Origin: Thauera carbonicopians | Lineage (GTDB): Bacteria > Pseudomonadota > Gammaproteobacteria > Burkholderiales > Rhodocyclaceae | Length of the DNA stretch: 64,000 bases | NCBI RefSeq assembly: GCF_025699485.1 | Contig: NZ_JANUXN010000003.1 | Span: forward strand, 248,001-312,000 | Direction of reading: 5' to 3' | Part shown: one piece after another, positions 57,568-64,000 of the stretch | Position numbering within the stretch: position 1 is the first letter of the stretch | Layout: each line of letters begins with the position of its first letter | Notes under the pieces: model-generated | What the model was told of the DNA's origin: nothing | The model's input: the letters and a program-made list of their open reading frames with translations, nothing else | Databases searched by the model: none | Translations under genes and position numbers: made by a program

Positions 57568-58587
57568 TCAGCGCTTCTCGATGATCTGGTCGTAGATGCC
57601 GCCGTCGGCGAAGTGCGTCTTCTGCACTGCCGGCCAGCCGCCGAGTTTCTCATCGACGGTGAAGGTGCGGATCGGCGGGAACTTGTCCGCGTTCTGTGCC
57701 AGCACCGCGGCGTCGCGCGGGCGGAAGTTGTGCTTGGCGATGATCGCCTGGCCTTCGGGGGAGAACAGGAACTCCAGATAGGCTTCGGCCGCCTTCACCG
57801 TGCCGCGCTTCTCCGTCACCGACTTCACCACCGCCACCGGCGCCGAGGCGTCGATCGACAGCGAGGGATAGACCACGTCGAACTTGTTGTCGCCGAGTTC
57901 GCGGGCGATCAGGATGGCCTCGTTCTCGAAGGTCACCAGCACGTCGCCGACGTCGCGCTGGGTGAAGGTGGTGGTGGCGCCGCGGCCGCCACCGTCGAGC
58001 ACCGGCACGTTGGCGAACAGCTTGCCGACGAATTCGCGTGCGCCGGCTTCGCTGCCGCTCTTGTCGAGCGCGTAGCCCCAGGCCGCCAGGTAGGTGTAGC
58101 GGCCGTTGCCCGAGGTCTTGGGGTTGGGCACGATCACCTGCAGGCCGTCGCGAGCGAGGTCGTCCCAGTCCTTGATGTTCTTCGGATTGCCCTTGCGCAC
58201 CAGGAAGACCGAAGTGGTGGTGTAGGGCGTGGCTTCGTGCGGCAGGCGCTGGCGCCAGTCCGCCGCGACCAGGCCGCCGCGCTCGACCAGGATGTCGATG
58301 TCCGGCGACTGGTTCATCGTCACCACGTCGGCGTCGAGGCCGGCCGCCACCGACAGCGCCTGCTTGCTCGAACCGCCGTGCGACTGGTTGACGCTGACCG
58401 CCTCGCCGCCCTGGGCTTTCCAGTGCGCGGAAAAGGCCGGGTTGATGTCCTTGTACAGCTCGCGCGAGACGTCGTAGGACACGTTCAGCAGCGTGATGTC
58501 GGCGAGCGCGGCGGATGCCGACAGCGACAGGACGAGGGTCGCCAGGAGGCGGCGGATGGCGTTCGGTTGGCGGGAAGAAGTGTTCAC
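57568..58587 (-). CDS. sbp: Sulfate ABC transporter substrate-binding protein
   Basis: The 339-residue periplasmic protein has a signal peptide ending ASAALA-DI. The Sbp/CysP blocks are present: LLNVSYDVSRELYKDINPAFSAHW (about 33), VNQSHGGSSKQALSVAAGLDADVVTMNQSPDIDIL, PKTSGNGRYTYLAAWGYAL and TFENEAILIARELG. It delivers sulfate or thiosulfate to CysTWA, which is not encoded alongside. It ends in a strong terminator and stands alone. A CysB-like motif shared with ssuA lies 59-88 bp upstream. Confidence 0.95.
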   Translation of the reverse strand: MNTSSRQPNAIRRLLATLVLSLSASAALADITLLNVSYDVSRELYKDINPAFSAHWKAQGGEAVSVNQSHGGSSKQALSVAAGLDADVVTMNQSPDIDILVERGGLVAADWRQRLPHEATPYTTTSVFLVRKGNPKNIKDWDDLARDGLQVIVPNPKTSGNGRYTYLAAWGYALDKSGSEAGAREFVGKLFANVPVLDGGGRGATTTFTQRDVGDVLVTFENEAILIARELGDNKFDVVYPSLSIDASAPVAVVKSVTEKRGTVKAAEAYLEFLFSPEGQAIIAKHNFRPRDAAVLAQNADKFPPIRTFTVDEKLGGWPAVQKTHFADGGIYDQIIEKR

Positions 58588-58645
58588 TGCGGGCTCCGGT
58601 GGACGGGTGATGTGCGGGCGAGTCTAGGGATGGCGCTCGCGCAGT

Positions 58646-58675
58646 GGAAATAATGAAACCAGCGTTGCTTATTCG
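58646..58675 (-). promoter_or_regulatory. Shared sulfur-regulon motif upstream of sbp (CysB-like)
   Basis: The minus strand reads CGAATAAGCAACGC, then about TGGTTTCATTATTTCC. It aligns without gaps over 30 bp (21 identities) with 62795-62824 upstream of ssuA. The ATAAGCA ... TTATT layout resembles CysB operators. Confidence 0.5.
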
Positions 58676-58720
58676 ATTTTCTGCTATCGGGGGGCTGGTC
58701 CCGGGGCAGTCCCCGGCAGG

Positions 58721-58758
58721 CCAGGCGCCTCCGGCGAGGTGTGGCCGGAGGCGCCTGG
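58721..58758 (-). terminator. Hairpin downstream of ssuB
   Basis: A perfect 15-bp stem (CCAGGCGCCTCCGGC / GCCGGAGGCGCCTGG) with an 8-nt loop lies about 45 bp beyond the ssuB stop. It lacks a T-run, so the termination mode is uncertain. Confidence 0.55.
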
Positions 58759-58801
58759 TTATGCTTAGTTGATTGGGTACGGCCGGTGAGGCACGGCCGG
58801 T

Positions 58802-59710
58802 TCAGGCCGCCCAGCGCCATTGGATGAACGGCGCTGCGGCAGCAGCGGGGGCGTGTGCTTCTTCCAGCGGCGGATGCCGCAATACCCGCCGCAGCACCCG
58901 GTCTTCCAGTGCGGTGAAGCCGGCGCTGGTCCGGTCGCGCGGGCGTTCGAGCGCAATCCGCAGGTCGAGCGCGGTGCTGCCGTCCTCGATCAGCAGCACG
59001 CGGTCGGCCAGCGCGATGGCCTCGGCGACGTCGTGCGTGACCAGCAGCGCGGTGAAGCCCTGTTCGCGCCACAGGCGTTCGATCAGCGCGTGCATCTCGA
59101 TGCGGGTCAGGGCGTCGAGCGCGCCCAGCGGCTCGTCGAGCAGCAGCAGGCGGGGCTTGTGCACCAGCGCGCGGGCCAGGGCGACGCGCTGGCGCTGGCC
59201 GCCGGACAGGCGCGCCGGCCACTCGTCGGCACGGTCGGCGAGGCCGACGTCGGCCAGCGCGGCCAGTGCCGCCTCGCGCCGTTCCCGCGCCGAACCGGGC
59301 AGGCCGAGGGCGACGTTGTCGGCCACGCTCTTCCACGGCAGCAGGCGCGCGTCCTGGAACATCAGGCGCAGCTCGTCGTGGGTGTCGCGCAGCGCCTGGC
59401 CGTCCAGCGCGATGCTGCCTTGACTAGGCGCCTCCAGCCCGGCGAGCAGGCGCAGCAGCGTGCTCTTGCCGCAGCCGCTGCGGCCGACGATGGCGACGAA
59501 TTCGCCGGCGGCGACGTCGAGGTCGATCGACGACAGCACCGTGCGTGCGCCATAGGCCTTGCCCAGCCCGCGCAGCGCGATGGGCACGCCGCTGTCGCGT
59601 GGCCGACCGGAATCCGGCGCAGTGCGGCTCGGCTCGGCCGGCGGCACGGGTTGGCCGAGCGCGACTTGTTCGCCGAGTTCGGCGAGTTCCTTCAGGTTGA
59701 TGAAGCCCAT
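58802..59710 (-). CDS. ssuB: Aliphatic sulfonate ABC transporter ATP-binding protein
   Basis: The 302-residue ABC ATPase has Walker [10 protein letters not shown] (about 76-84), signature [15 protein letters not shown] and Walker [17 protein letters not shown] 45-residue N-terminal extension ([20 protein letters not shown]...) is unusual but occurs in some SsuB proteins. The ATG at 59710 is preferred because the more upstream start overlaps the gap to ssuC. It powers SsuC for alkanesulfonate uptake and is the last gene of the minus-strand operon ssuA-D-C-B. Confidence 0.92.
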   Translation of the reverse strand: MGFINLKELAELGEQVALGQPVPPAEPSRTAPDSGRPRDSGVPIALRGLGKAYGARTVLSSIDLDVAAGEFVAIVGRSGCGKSTLLRLLAGLEAPSQGSIALDGQALRDTHDELRLMFQDARLLPWKSVADNVALGLPGSARERREAALAALADVGLADRADEWPARLSGGQRQRVALARALVHKPRLLLLDEPLGALDALTRIEMHALIERLWREQGFTALLVTHDVAEAIALADRVLLIEDGSTALDLRIALERPRDRTSAGFTALEDRVLRRVLRHPPLEEAHAPAAAAAPFIQWRWAA

Positions 59711-59747
59711 CGGCTGTTCTCCGGATCGTGAGGATGTGAAGCGCCGC

Positions 59748-60539
59748 CTAGGCGCCGGCATAGGCGTTGTTCCAGCGCAGCAGGCGGCGTTCCAGCAGCC
59801 GGGCGGCGACGTCGGCCAGCTTGCCGAGCACCGCGTACAGCAGGATCGCCAGCACGACGACGTCGGTCTGCAGGAATTCGCGCGCGTTCATCGCCATGTA
59901 GCCGATGCCCGAACTGGCGGCGATGGTCTCGGCGACGATCAGCGTCAGCCACATGAAACCCAGCGAATAGCGCACGCCGACCAGGATGTTGGGCAGCGCG
60001 CCGGGCAGGATCACGTGGCGGAACAGCGCCCAGCCCGACAGGCCGTAGGAGCGGCCCATCTCCACCAGCGCGGCATCGACCGAGCGGATGCCGTGGAAGG
60101 TGTTCAGATACACCGGGAAGAACACGCCGAGGGCGACGAGGAAGAGCTTGCCGCCCTCGTCGATGCCGAACCACAGGATCACCAGCGGGATCAGCGCCAG
60201 GTGGGGTACGTTGCGCACCATCTGCAGCGTGGTGTCGAACAGGTTTTCCGCCACCCGCCAGCAGCCGTTGATCAGGCCGAAGAAAAAGCCGATGCCGCCG
60301 CCGATGGCGAAGCCGATCGCGGCGCGGGCGAAGCTGGCCTGCAGATGGGTCAGCAGTTCGCCCGAGCTTGCCAGCTCCCACAGCGCGGCCAGCACGGCGG
60401 AAGGGGCCGGCAGGATGCGTGTCGATAGCCAGCCGGTCTGGGCGGCGATCTGCCAGCCGGCGAGGATCGCGGCCGGCACCAGCCAGGGGCCGATGCGGCC
60501 CTGCCAGCCGGTGCGCGAGGTGTCGTTCGAATGTGCCAT
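59748..60539 (-). CDS. ssuC: Aliphatic sulfonate ABC transporter permease
   Basis: The 263-residue membrane protein has about six helices and the EAA loop [34 protein letters not shown] (about 160-195). Its TauC/SsuC length is normal. It starts 13 bp after the ssuD stop. Confidence 0.94.
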   Translation of the reverse strand: MAHSNDTSRTGWQGRIGPWLVPAAILAGWQIAAQTGWLSTRILPAPSAVLAALWELASSGELLTHLQASFARAAIGFAIGGGIGFFFGLINGCWRVAENLFDTTLQMVRNVPHLALIPLVILWFGIDEGGKLFLVALGVFFPVYLNTFHGIRSVDAALVEMGRSYGLSGWALFRHVILPGALPNILVGVRYSLGFMWLTLIVAETIAASSGIGYMAMNAREFLQTDVVVLAILLYAVLGKLADVAARLLERRLLRWNNAYAGA

Positions 60540-60552
60540 GGATGTGCTCCCT

Positions 60553-61728
60553 TCAGCTTTGCGCCGCCTTGGGAGCCTGGGCGTAGCCGATGATCTCGCC
60601 GATCGGCGCGACGCGGCGGCGGGCGGGCTGGTGCGCGTCGTTGGCGGGGGCGTCGCGGCCGGCCACGCTCAGGTGCGGGAACACCAGCTCGGCGAAGCGG
60701 TAGGCCTCTTCCAGGTGCGGATAGCCCGACAGCACGAAGGTGTCGGCGCCCAGCGCGGCGTATTCCTCGATGCGCTCGGCGATGATCTTGCCGTCGCCCA
60801 CCAGCGCGGTGCCGGCGCCGCCGCGCACCAGGCCGACGCCGGCCCACAGGTTGGGCGCGACTTCGAGCTTGCTGCGGTCGCCGCCGTGCAGTTCGCGCAT
60901 GCGGCGCTGGCCTTCTGAATCCATCTTGCCGAGCGACTGCTGCGCGCTGGCGATGGTGTCGTCGTCGAGCTGGCTGATCAGTTCTTCCGCCGCCTGCCAG
61001 GCCGCGGCCTCGGTTTCGCGCGGGATCACGTGCAGGCGCATGCCGAAGCGCACCTGGCGGCCCTCCTTCTCGGCGCGCCGCCGCACGTCGGCGAACTTGC
61101 GCGCCACTTCCGACGGCGGCTCGCCCCAGGACAGGTAAAGCTCGACGTGCCTGGCCGCGGTGTCGTGCGCGCGGTTCGACGAGCCGCCGAAGTACAGCGG
61201 CGGATGCGGCTGCTGCACCGCGGGGAAGAGCAGGCGCGCGTCCTTGACCTTGACGTGCTCGCCTTCGTAATCGACCTGCTCGCCGGCCAGCAGCCGCTTC
61301 CAGACCTCGAGGAATTCGTCGGCGTGCTCGTAGCGCTCGTCATGACCGAGGAAGATGCCGTCGGCTTCCAGATCCGAAGTGTCGCCGCCGGCCACCAGGT
61401 TGATCAGCAGGCGGCCGTCCGACAGGCGGTCGAAAGTCGCGGCCTGGCGCGCCGCCACCGTCGGCGAAGTCGTCGCCGGGCGCAGGGCGACGAGGAACTT
61501 CAGCTTGCGGGTCACCGGAATCAGGCTGGACGCCACCACCCAGGCGTCCTCGCAGGCGCGGCCGGTGGGAATCAGCACGCCGCCGTAGCCGAGGCTGTCG
61601 GCGGCCTGTGCGATCTGCTTCAGGTAGTCGTGATCCACCGCGCGCGCACCCAGCGGGGAGCCGAGATAGCGGCCGTCGCCGTGGGTGGGGAGGAACCAGA
61701 AGATGTCGAGCGGTTTGCGTGTGCTCAT
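60553..61728 (-). CDS. ssuD: FMNH2-dependent alkanesulfonate monooxygenase
   Basis: The 391-residue flavin-dependent monooxygenase starts with [15 protein letters not shown]. It has the SsuD blocks [58 protein letters not shown] (with active-site Arg and Cys nearby), and [26 protein letters not shown]. It releases sulfite from alkanesulfonates using FMNH2 and O2. No ssuE flavin reductase is present in this operon, so reduced FMN must come from another reductase. The gene lies 12 bp downstream of ssuA. Confidence 0.96.
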   Translation of the reverse strand: MSTRKPLDIFWFLPTHGDGRYLGSPLGARAVDHDYLKQIAQAADSLGYGGVLIPTGRACEDAWVVASSLIPVTRKLKFLVALRPATTSPTVAARQAATFDRLSDGRLLINLVAGGDTSDLEADGIFLGHDERYEHADEFLEVWKRLLAGEQVDYEGEHVKVKDARLLFPAVQQPHPPLYFGGSSNRAHDTAARHVELYLSWGEPPSEVARKFADVRRRAEKEGRQVRFGMRLHVIPRETEAAAWQAAEELISQLDDDTIASAQQSLGKMDSEGQRRMRELHGGDRSKLEVAPNLWAGVGLVRGGAGTALVGDGKIIAERIEEYAALGADTFVLSGYPHLEEAYRFAELVFPHLSVAGRDAPANDAHQPARRRVAPIGEIIGYAQAPKAAQS

Positions 61729-61740
61729 GACGGGTTTCCT

Positions 61741-62697
61741 TTAGTGCGCCGGGCGCCACACGACCGAAGCCACGTCGAGCTTCTTCGGGATCAGCTTCAG
61801 TTCGGCCAGGGTGTCGGCCATCTGCTGCTGGTGGCGGATCACTTCGTCGCTCAGCGGCTTCACGCCGTAGCCGTAGCGCGATATCGAGACTTCGGCGATC
61901 TCGACCGGCAGGCCGATCTGCGGCGCGACGATGGCGGCGGCTTCCTTCTGGTTCCGGCCGACCCATTCGCCGGTCTCGTTGATGGCTTCGAGCGCCGAAG
62001 CGAGAACCTGGGGATACTTCTGCGCGAAGGGCCGCGCGGCGATGTAGAAGTTGTAGTTGTTGGCGATGCCGGTGCCGTCGGCCAGGATGCGGGCGTCGAC
62101 CTGCGCTTCGGCGGCGGCGCCGAACGGATCCCAGATCGCCCAGGCGTCGAGCGAGCCGCGCTCGAAGGCGGCGCGGGCGTCGGCCGGCGGCAGGTAGGCG
62201 ACCTCGACGTCGCTGTATTTCAGATTGGCCGACTCCAGCGCCCTGACCAGCAGGTAATGCACGTTGGAGCCGCGGTTCAATACCACGCGCTTGCCCTTCA
62301 GATCGGCCAGCGTCCTGATCGGCGAATCCTTCGGCACCAGGATCTTCTCCGCCCGCGGCGCCGGCGGTTCGTTGCCGAAATACACCAGGTCGGCGCCGGC
62401 CGCCTGCGCAAACACCGGCGGCGTTTCGCCGACCACGCCGATGTCGATGCTGCCGACGTTCAGGCCTTCGAGCATCTGCGGCCCGGCGGGGAACTCGGTC
62501 CACGTCACCTTGACGCCTTCGGCTTTCAGGCGCGCTTCGAGATTGCCGCGCGCCTTCACGATCGACAGCGTGGAGCCTTTCTGCCAGCCGATGCGGATCG
62601 CGGGCGAATCGGCAAGGGCGAGGGGGGATGACAGCGACAGGGGGATGGAGGCGGCGGCGAGCAGCCCCTTCAATGCGGAACGGCGAGTGACGATCAT
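61741..62697 (-). CDS. ssuA: Aliphatic sulfonate ABC transporter substrate-binding protein
   Basis: The 318-residue periplasmic protein has a Tat-like signal peptide (MIVTRRSALKGLLAAASIPLSLSSPLALA). SsuA blocks are IRIGWQKGSTLSIVKARGNLEARLKAEGVKVTWTEFPAGPQMLEGLNVGSIDIGVVGETPPVFAQAAGADLVYFG and the ligand-site WAIWDPFGAAAEAQ. The ATG at 62697 begins the signal peptide; upstream sequence in frame is not conserved. It is the first gene of ssuADCB, with a CysB-like motif 98-127 bp upstream. Confidence 0.94.
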   Translation of the reverse strand: MIVTRRSALKGLLAAASIPLSLSSPLALADSPAIRIGWQKGSTLSIVKARGNLEARLKAEGVKVTWTEFPAGPQMLEGLNVGSIDIGVVGETPPVFAQAAGADLVYFGNEPPAPRAEKILVPKDSPIRTLADLKGKRVVLNRGSNVHYLLVRALESANLKYSDVEVAYLPPADARAAFERGSLDAWAIWDPFGAAAEAQVDARILADGTGIANNYNFYIAARPFAQKYPQVLASALEAINETGEWVGRNQKEAAAIVAPQIGLPVEIAEVSISRYGYGVKPLSDEVIRHQQQMADTLAELKLIPKKLDVASVVWRPAH

Positions 62698-62794
62698 GGT
62701 CGGATGCCTCGGAATGGAAACAGAGTGAGAGGACGGAAAAGCCGGCATTCGCCGCCGGCCGGTGGCGCAATGAGGCCACATCGCCGTCCGATCA

Positions 62795-62824
62795 CGAACG
62801 AAGAAAATCCGCGCTGTTTATTCG
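62795..62824 (-). promoter_or_regulatory. Shared sulfur-regulon motif upstream of ssuA (CysB-like)
   Basis: The minus strand begins CGAATAAACAGCGC and continues with GGATTTTCTTCG, aligned gap-free with the sbp motif at 58646-58675. The presence at both sulfur-uptake promoters in the window is the main evidence. Confidence 0.5.
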
Positions 62825-63034
62825 GGGCAGACTGGATTGCTTAGCGGAATTCGAGCTTTGCCGAGGCTGAAAGACGGGGCGCCGTTCGAGGGGTGTTTGC
62901 TGGACAGCTCGCGGAGGCAGGGCACCGGCCTTGCGGTGGTTTCGGCCTTGGTTCGCCTTCTTGCCTGCGAATGCCATCTAGCTTCGGGCGGGCGGCGGCA
63001 GCTTCCGATGGAGGTTCGGAAGTGCTGGCTGCCC
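62825..63034. other. Intergenic region upstream of ssuA
   Basis: The region between the ssuA motif and the hairpin after maeB has no recognisable gene or structured element. Confidence 0.5.
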
Positions 63035-63070
63035 GCCGGGCACGGCCCAGAGGGTGGGGCCGTGCCCGGC
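63035..63070 (-). terminator. Hairpin downstream of the malic enzyme gene
   Basis: The stem GCCGGGCACGGCC / GGGCCGTGCCCGGC (one offset base) with a loop of about nine bases lies 16 bp after the maeB stop. There is no clear T-run. Confidence 0.6.
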
Positions 63071-63085
63071 GCTGCGTCGGCCGGC

Positions 63086-64000
63086 TCAGCGTCCCGGCTG
63101 CGAGCCGGCGTCGACCACGGCCAGCGCCGTCATGTTGACGATGCGGCGCACCGTCGCCGACGGCGTCAGCACGTGTGCGGCGCGCGCGGCGCCGAGCAGG
63201 ATGCCGCCGACCATGATGCCGTTGCCTGCAGCCATGCGCAGCAGGTTGTAGGAGATGTTGGCCGCGTCGATGTTCGGCATCACCAGGATGTTGGCCGGTC
63301 CGGCGAAGCCGGAGTCGGGCATCTCGTGGTCCAGGATCGACGGCGACAGCGCCGCGTCGCCGCGCATCTCGCCTTCCACCATCAGTTCGGGATCGCGCGC
63401 ATGCACCAGGCGGACGGCATCGCGCATCTTGCACGCCTCGGGGGCGTCGGAGCTGCCGAAGCTGGAATGCGACAGCATCGCCACCCGCGGCACCAGGCCG
63501 AAGCGGCGGACTTCCTCGGCCGCGAGCAGGGCGATTTCCGCCAGTTGCTCGGCGCTCGGGTCGCGGTTGACATGCGTGTCGCAGATGAAGAGCTGGTGCT
63601 CGGGCAGCATCAGCATCTGCATCATCGCCAGCGTCGTGGCACCGTCGCGCAGGCCGACGACCTCGCGCAGCGCCTGCAGGTGGTCCGAGGTGCGGCCGAA
63701 GGTGCCGCACAGCATCGCATCGGCGCTGCCCTTGTGCAGCAGCATTGACGCCAGCAGCGTATTGCGGCTGCGCATCTCGGCACGTGCCATGGTGCGCGAT
63801 ACGCCGGCGCGCTTGTGGGTCTCGTAGTAGGCGTCCGCCGCGTCGCCGTAGATTGCGGGATCGTGCATGTCCAGCAGTGTGCAGTTCTCGCCGGGGCGCA
63901 GCCGCAGGCCGTATTCGGCGATGCGCTTTTCGATGACCTCGGGGCGGCCCAGCAGCAGCGGGCGCGCGATGCCTTCGTCGATCACCACCTGGGCGGCGCG
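63086..64000 (-). CDS. maeB: NADP-dependent malic enzyme, C-terminal phosphotransacetylase-like part (cut by window edge)
   Basis: About 305 residues are visible and the frame stays open to the window edge. The sequence is the phosphate-acetyltransferase-like domain fused to MaeB-type malic enzymes: VVIDEGIARPLLLGRPEVIEKRI, AGVSRTMARAEMRSRNTLLASMLLHKGSADAMLCG, FICDTHVNRDPSAEQLAEIALLAAEEVRRFGL and GPANILVMPNIDAANISYNLLRM. A stand-alone Pta would share these blocks. The closest match in wording is the MaeB fusion, whose malic-enzyme domain would lie beyond the edge. MaeB turns malate into pyruvate with NADPH; the C-terminal domain is regulatory. Confidence 0.88.
   Translation of the reverse strand, partial: RAAQVVIDEGIARPLLLGRPEVIEKRIAEYGLRLRPGENCTLLDMHDPAIYGDAADAYYETHKRAGVSRTMARAEMRSRNTLLASMLLHKGSADAMLCGTFGRTSDHLQALREVVGLRDGATTLAMMQMLMLPEHQLFICDTHVNRDPSAEQLAEIALLAAEEVRRFGLVPRVAMLSHSSFGSSDAPEACKMRDAVRLVHARDPELMVEGEMRGDAALSPSILDHEMPDSGFAGPANILVMPNIDAANISYNLLRMAAGNGIMVGGILLGAARAAHVLTPSATVRRIVNMTALAVVDAGSQPGR

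Overview
The window is GC-rich chromosomal DNA of a betaproteobacterium. The best guess is the Rhodocyclales/Zoogloeaceae (Thauera/Azoarcus-like). The reasons are an SAH riboswitch in front of metH, an NtrC/sigma54-type torF-glnK-amtB operon, several branched-chain amino-acid (Liv) transporters, a TRAP transporter, and housekeeping genes of beta type (purU, ubiK, comM, metH, trpS, cstA, maeB). The genus is inference; no rRNA or tRNA gene was seen.

Layout. 1-3.9 kb: the end of purU, then a small decayed patch with an integrase fragment, an HxlR regulator divergent from a quinone-reductase-like MDR enzyme, ohr, and a truncated toxin-antitoxin pair. 3.9-6.6 kb: the nitrogen-controlled torF-glnK-amtB operon with a well-formed sigma54 promoter and NtrC boxes. 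6.6-9 kb: ubiK, comM and a rhodanese. 9.1-13.9 kb: livK-H-M-G-F on the minus strand. 14.4-26.2 kb: a complete type I-F CRISPR-Cas locus, with a 51-repeat array, an AT-rich leader carrying an IHF-like site, and cas6f, csy3, csy2, csy1, cas2-3 and cas1 all on the minus strand. A second, five-repeat inverted mini-array sits inside the cas operon between cas2-3 and csy1. 26.4-33.3 kb: a GntR regulator with a TRAP transporter (dctPQM), a dihydropyrimidinase/hydantoinase, an FAH-fold hydratase and a hydantoin-racemase-like protein that lacks both usual cysteines. 33.4-36.3 kb: a CBS protein, an orphan livK and two tandem BamE-like lipoproteins. 36.4-42.7 kb: promoter, SAH riboswitch and metH, then a hybrid histidine kinase and a thioredoxin. 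42.8-46.4 kb: a YbdD-like protein, cstA and an atypical PRPP synthetase. 46.5-51.2 kb: a MORN-repeat/C13-peptidase protein, nudC, a NamZ-like DUF1343 protein and a DOMON-like protein. 51.6-53.4 kb: a HupE-type three-gene cassette. 53.5-55.8 kb: mscS and trpS. 56-62.8 kb: a type II asparaginase, sbp and ssuADCB (sulfate and sulfonate uptake). 63.1 kb to the end: the C-terminal part of a malic enzyme.

How the genes work together. Transport dominates: ammonium under NtrC control, branched-chain amino acids, an unknown carboxylate or ring-amide through TRAP, and sulfate/alkanesulfonates, where two operons share an upstream motif suggestive of CysB. The CRISPR-Cas system looks intact: the Cas1 catalytic residues, the Cas3 HD and helicase motifs, and Csy4 His29/Arg102/Gln104 are all present. 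The most unusual signal is the inverted mini-array in the cas operon. All three of its stem substitutions keep the hairpin paired (G-U) only in the cas mRNA strand and break it (A-C) in the crRNA strand. This suggests selection for a hairpin in the cas transcript, possibly a Csy4 cleavage or autoregulatory element.
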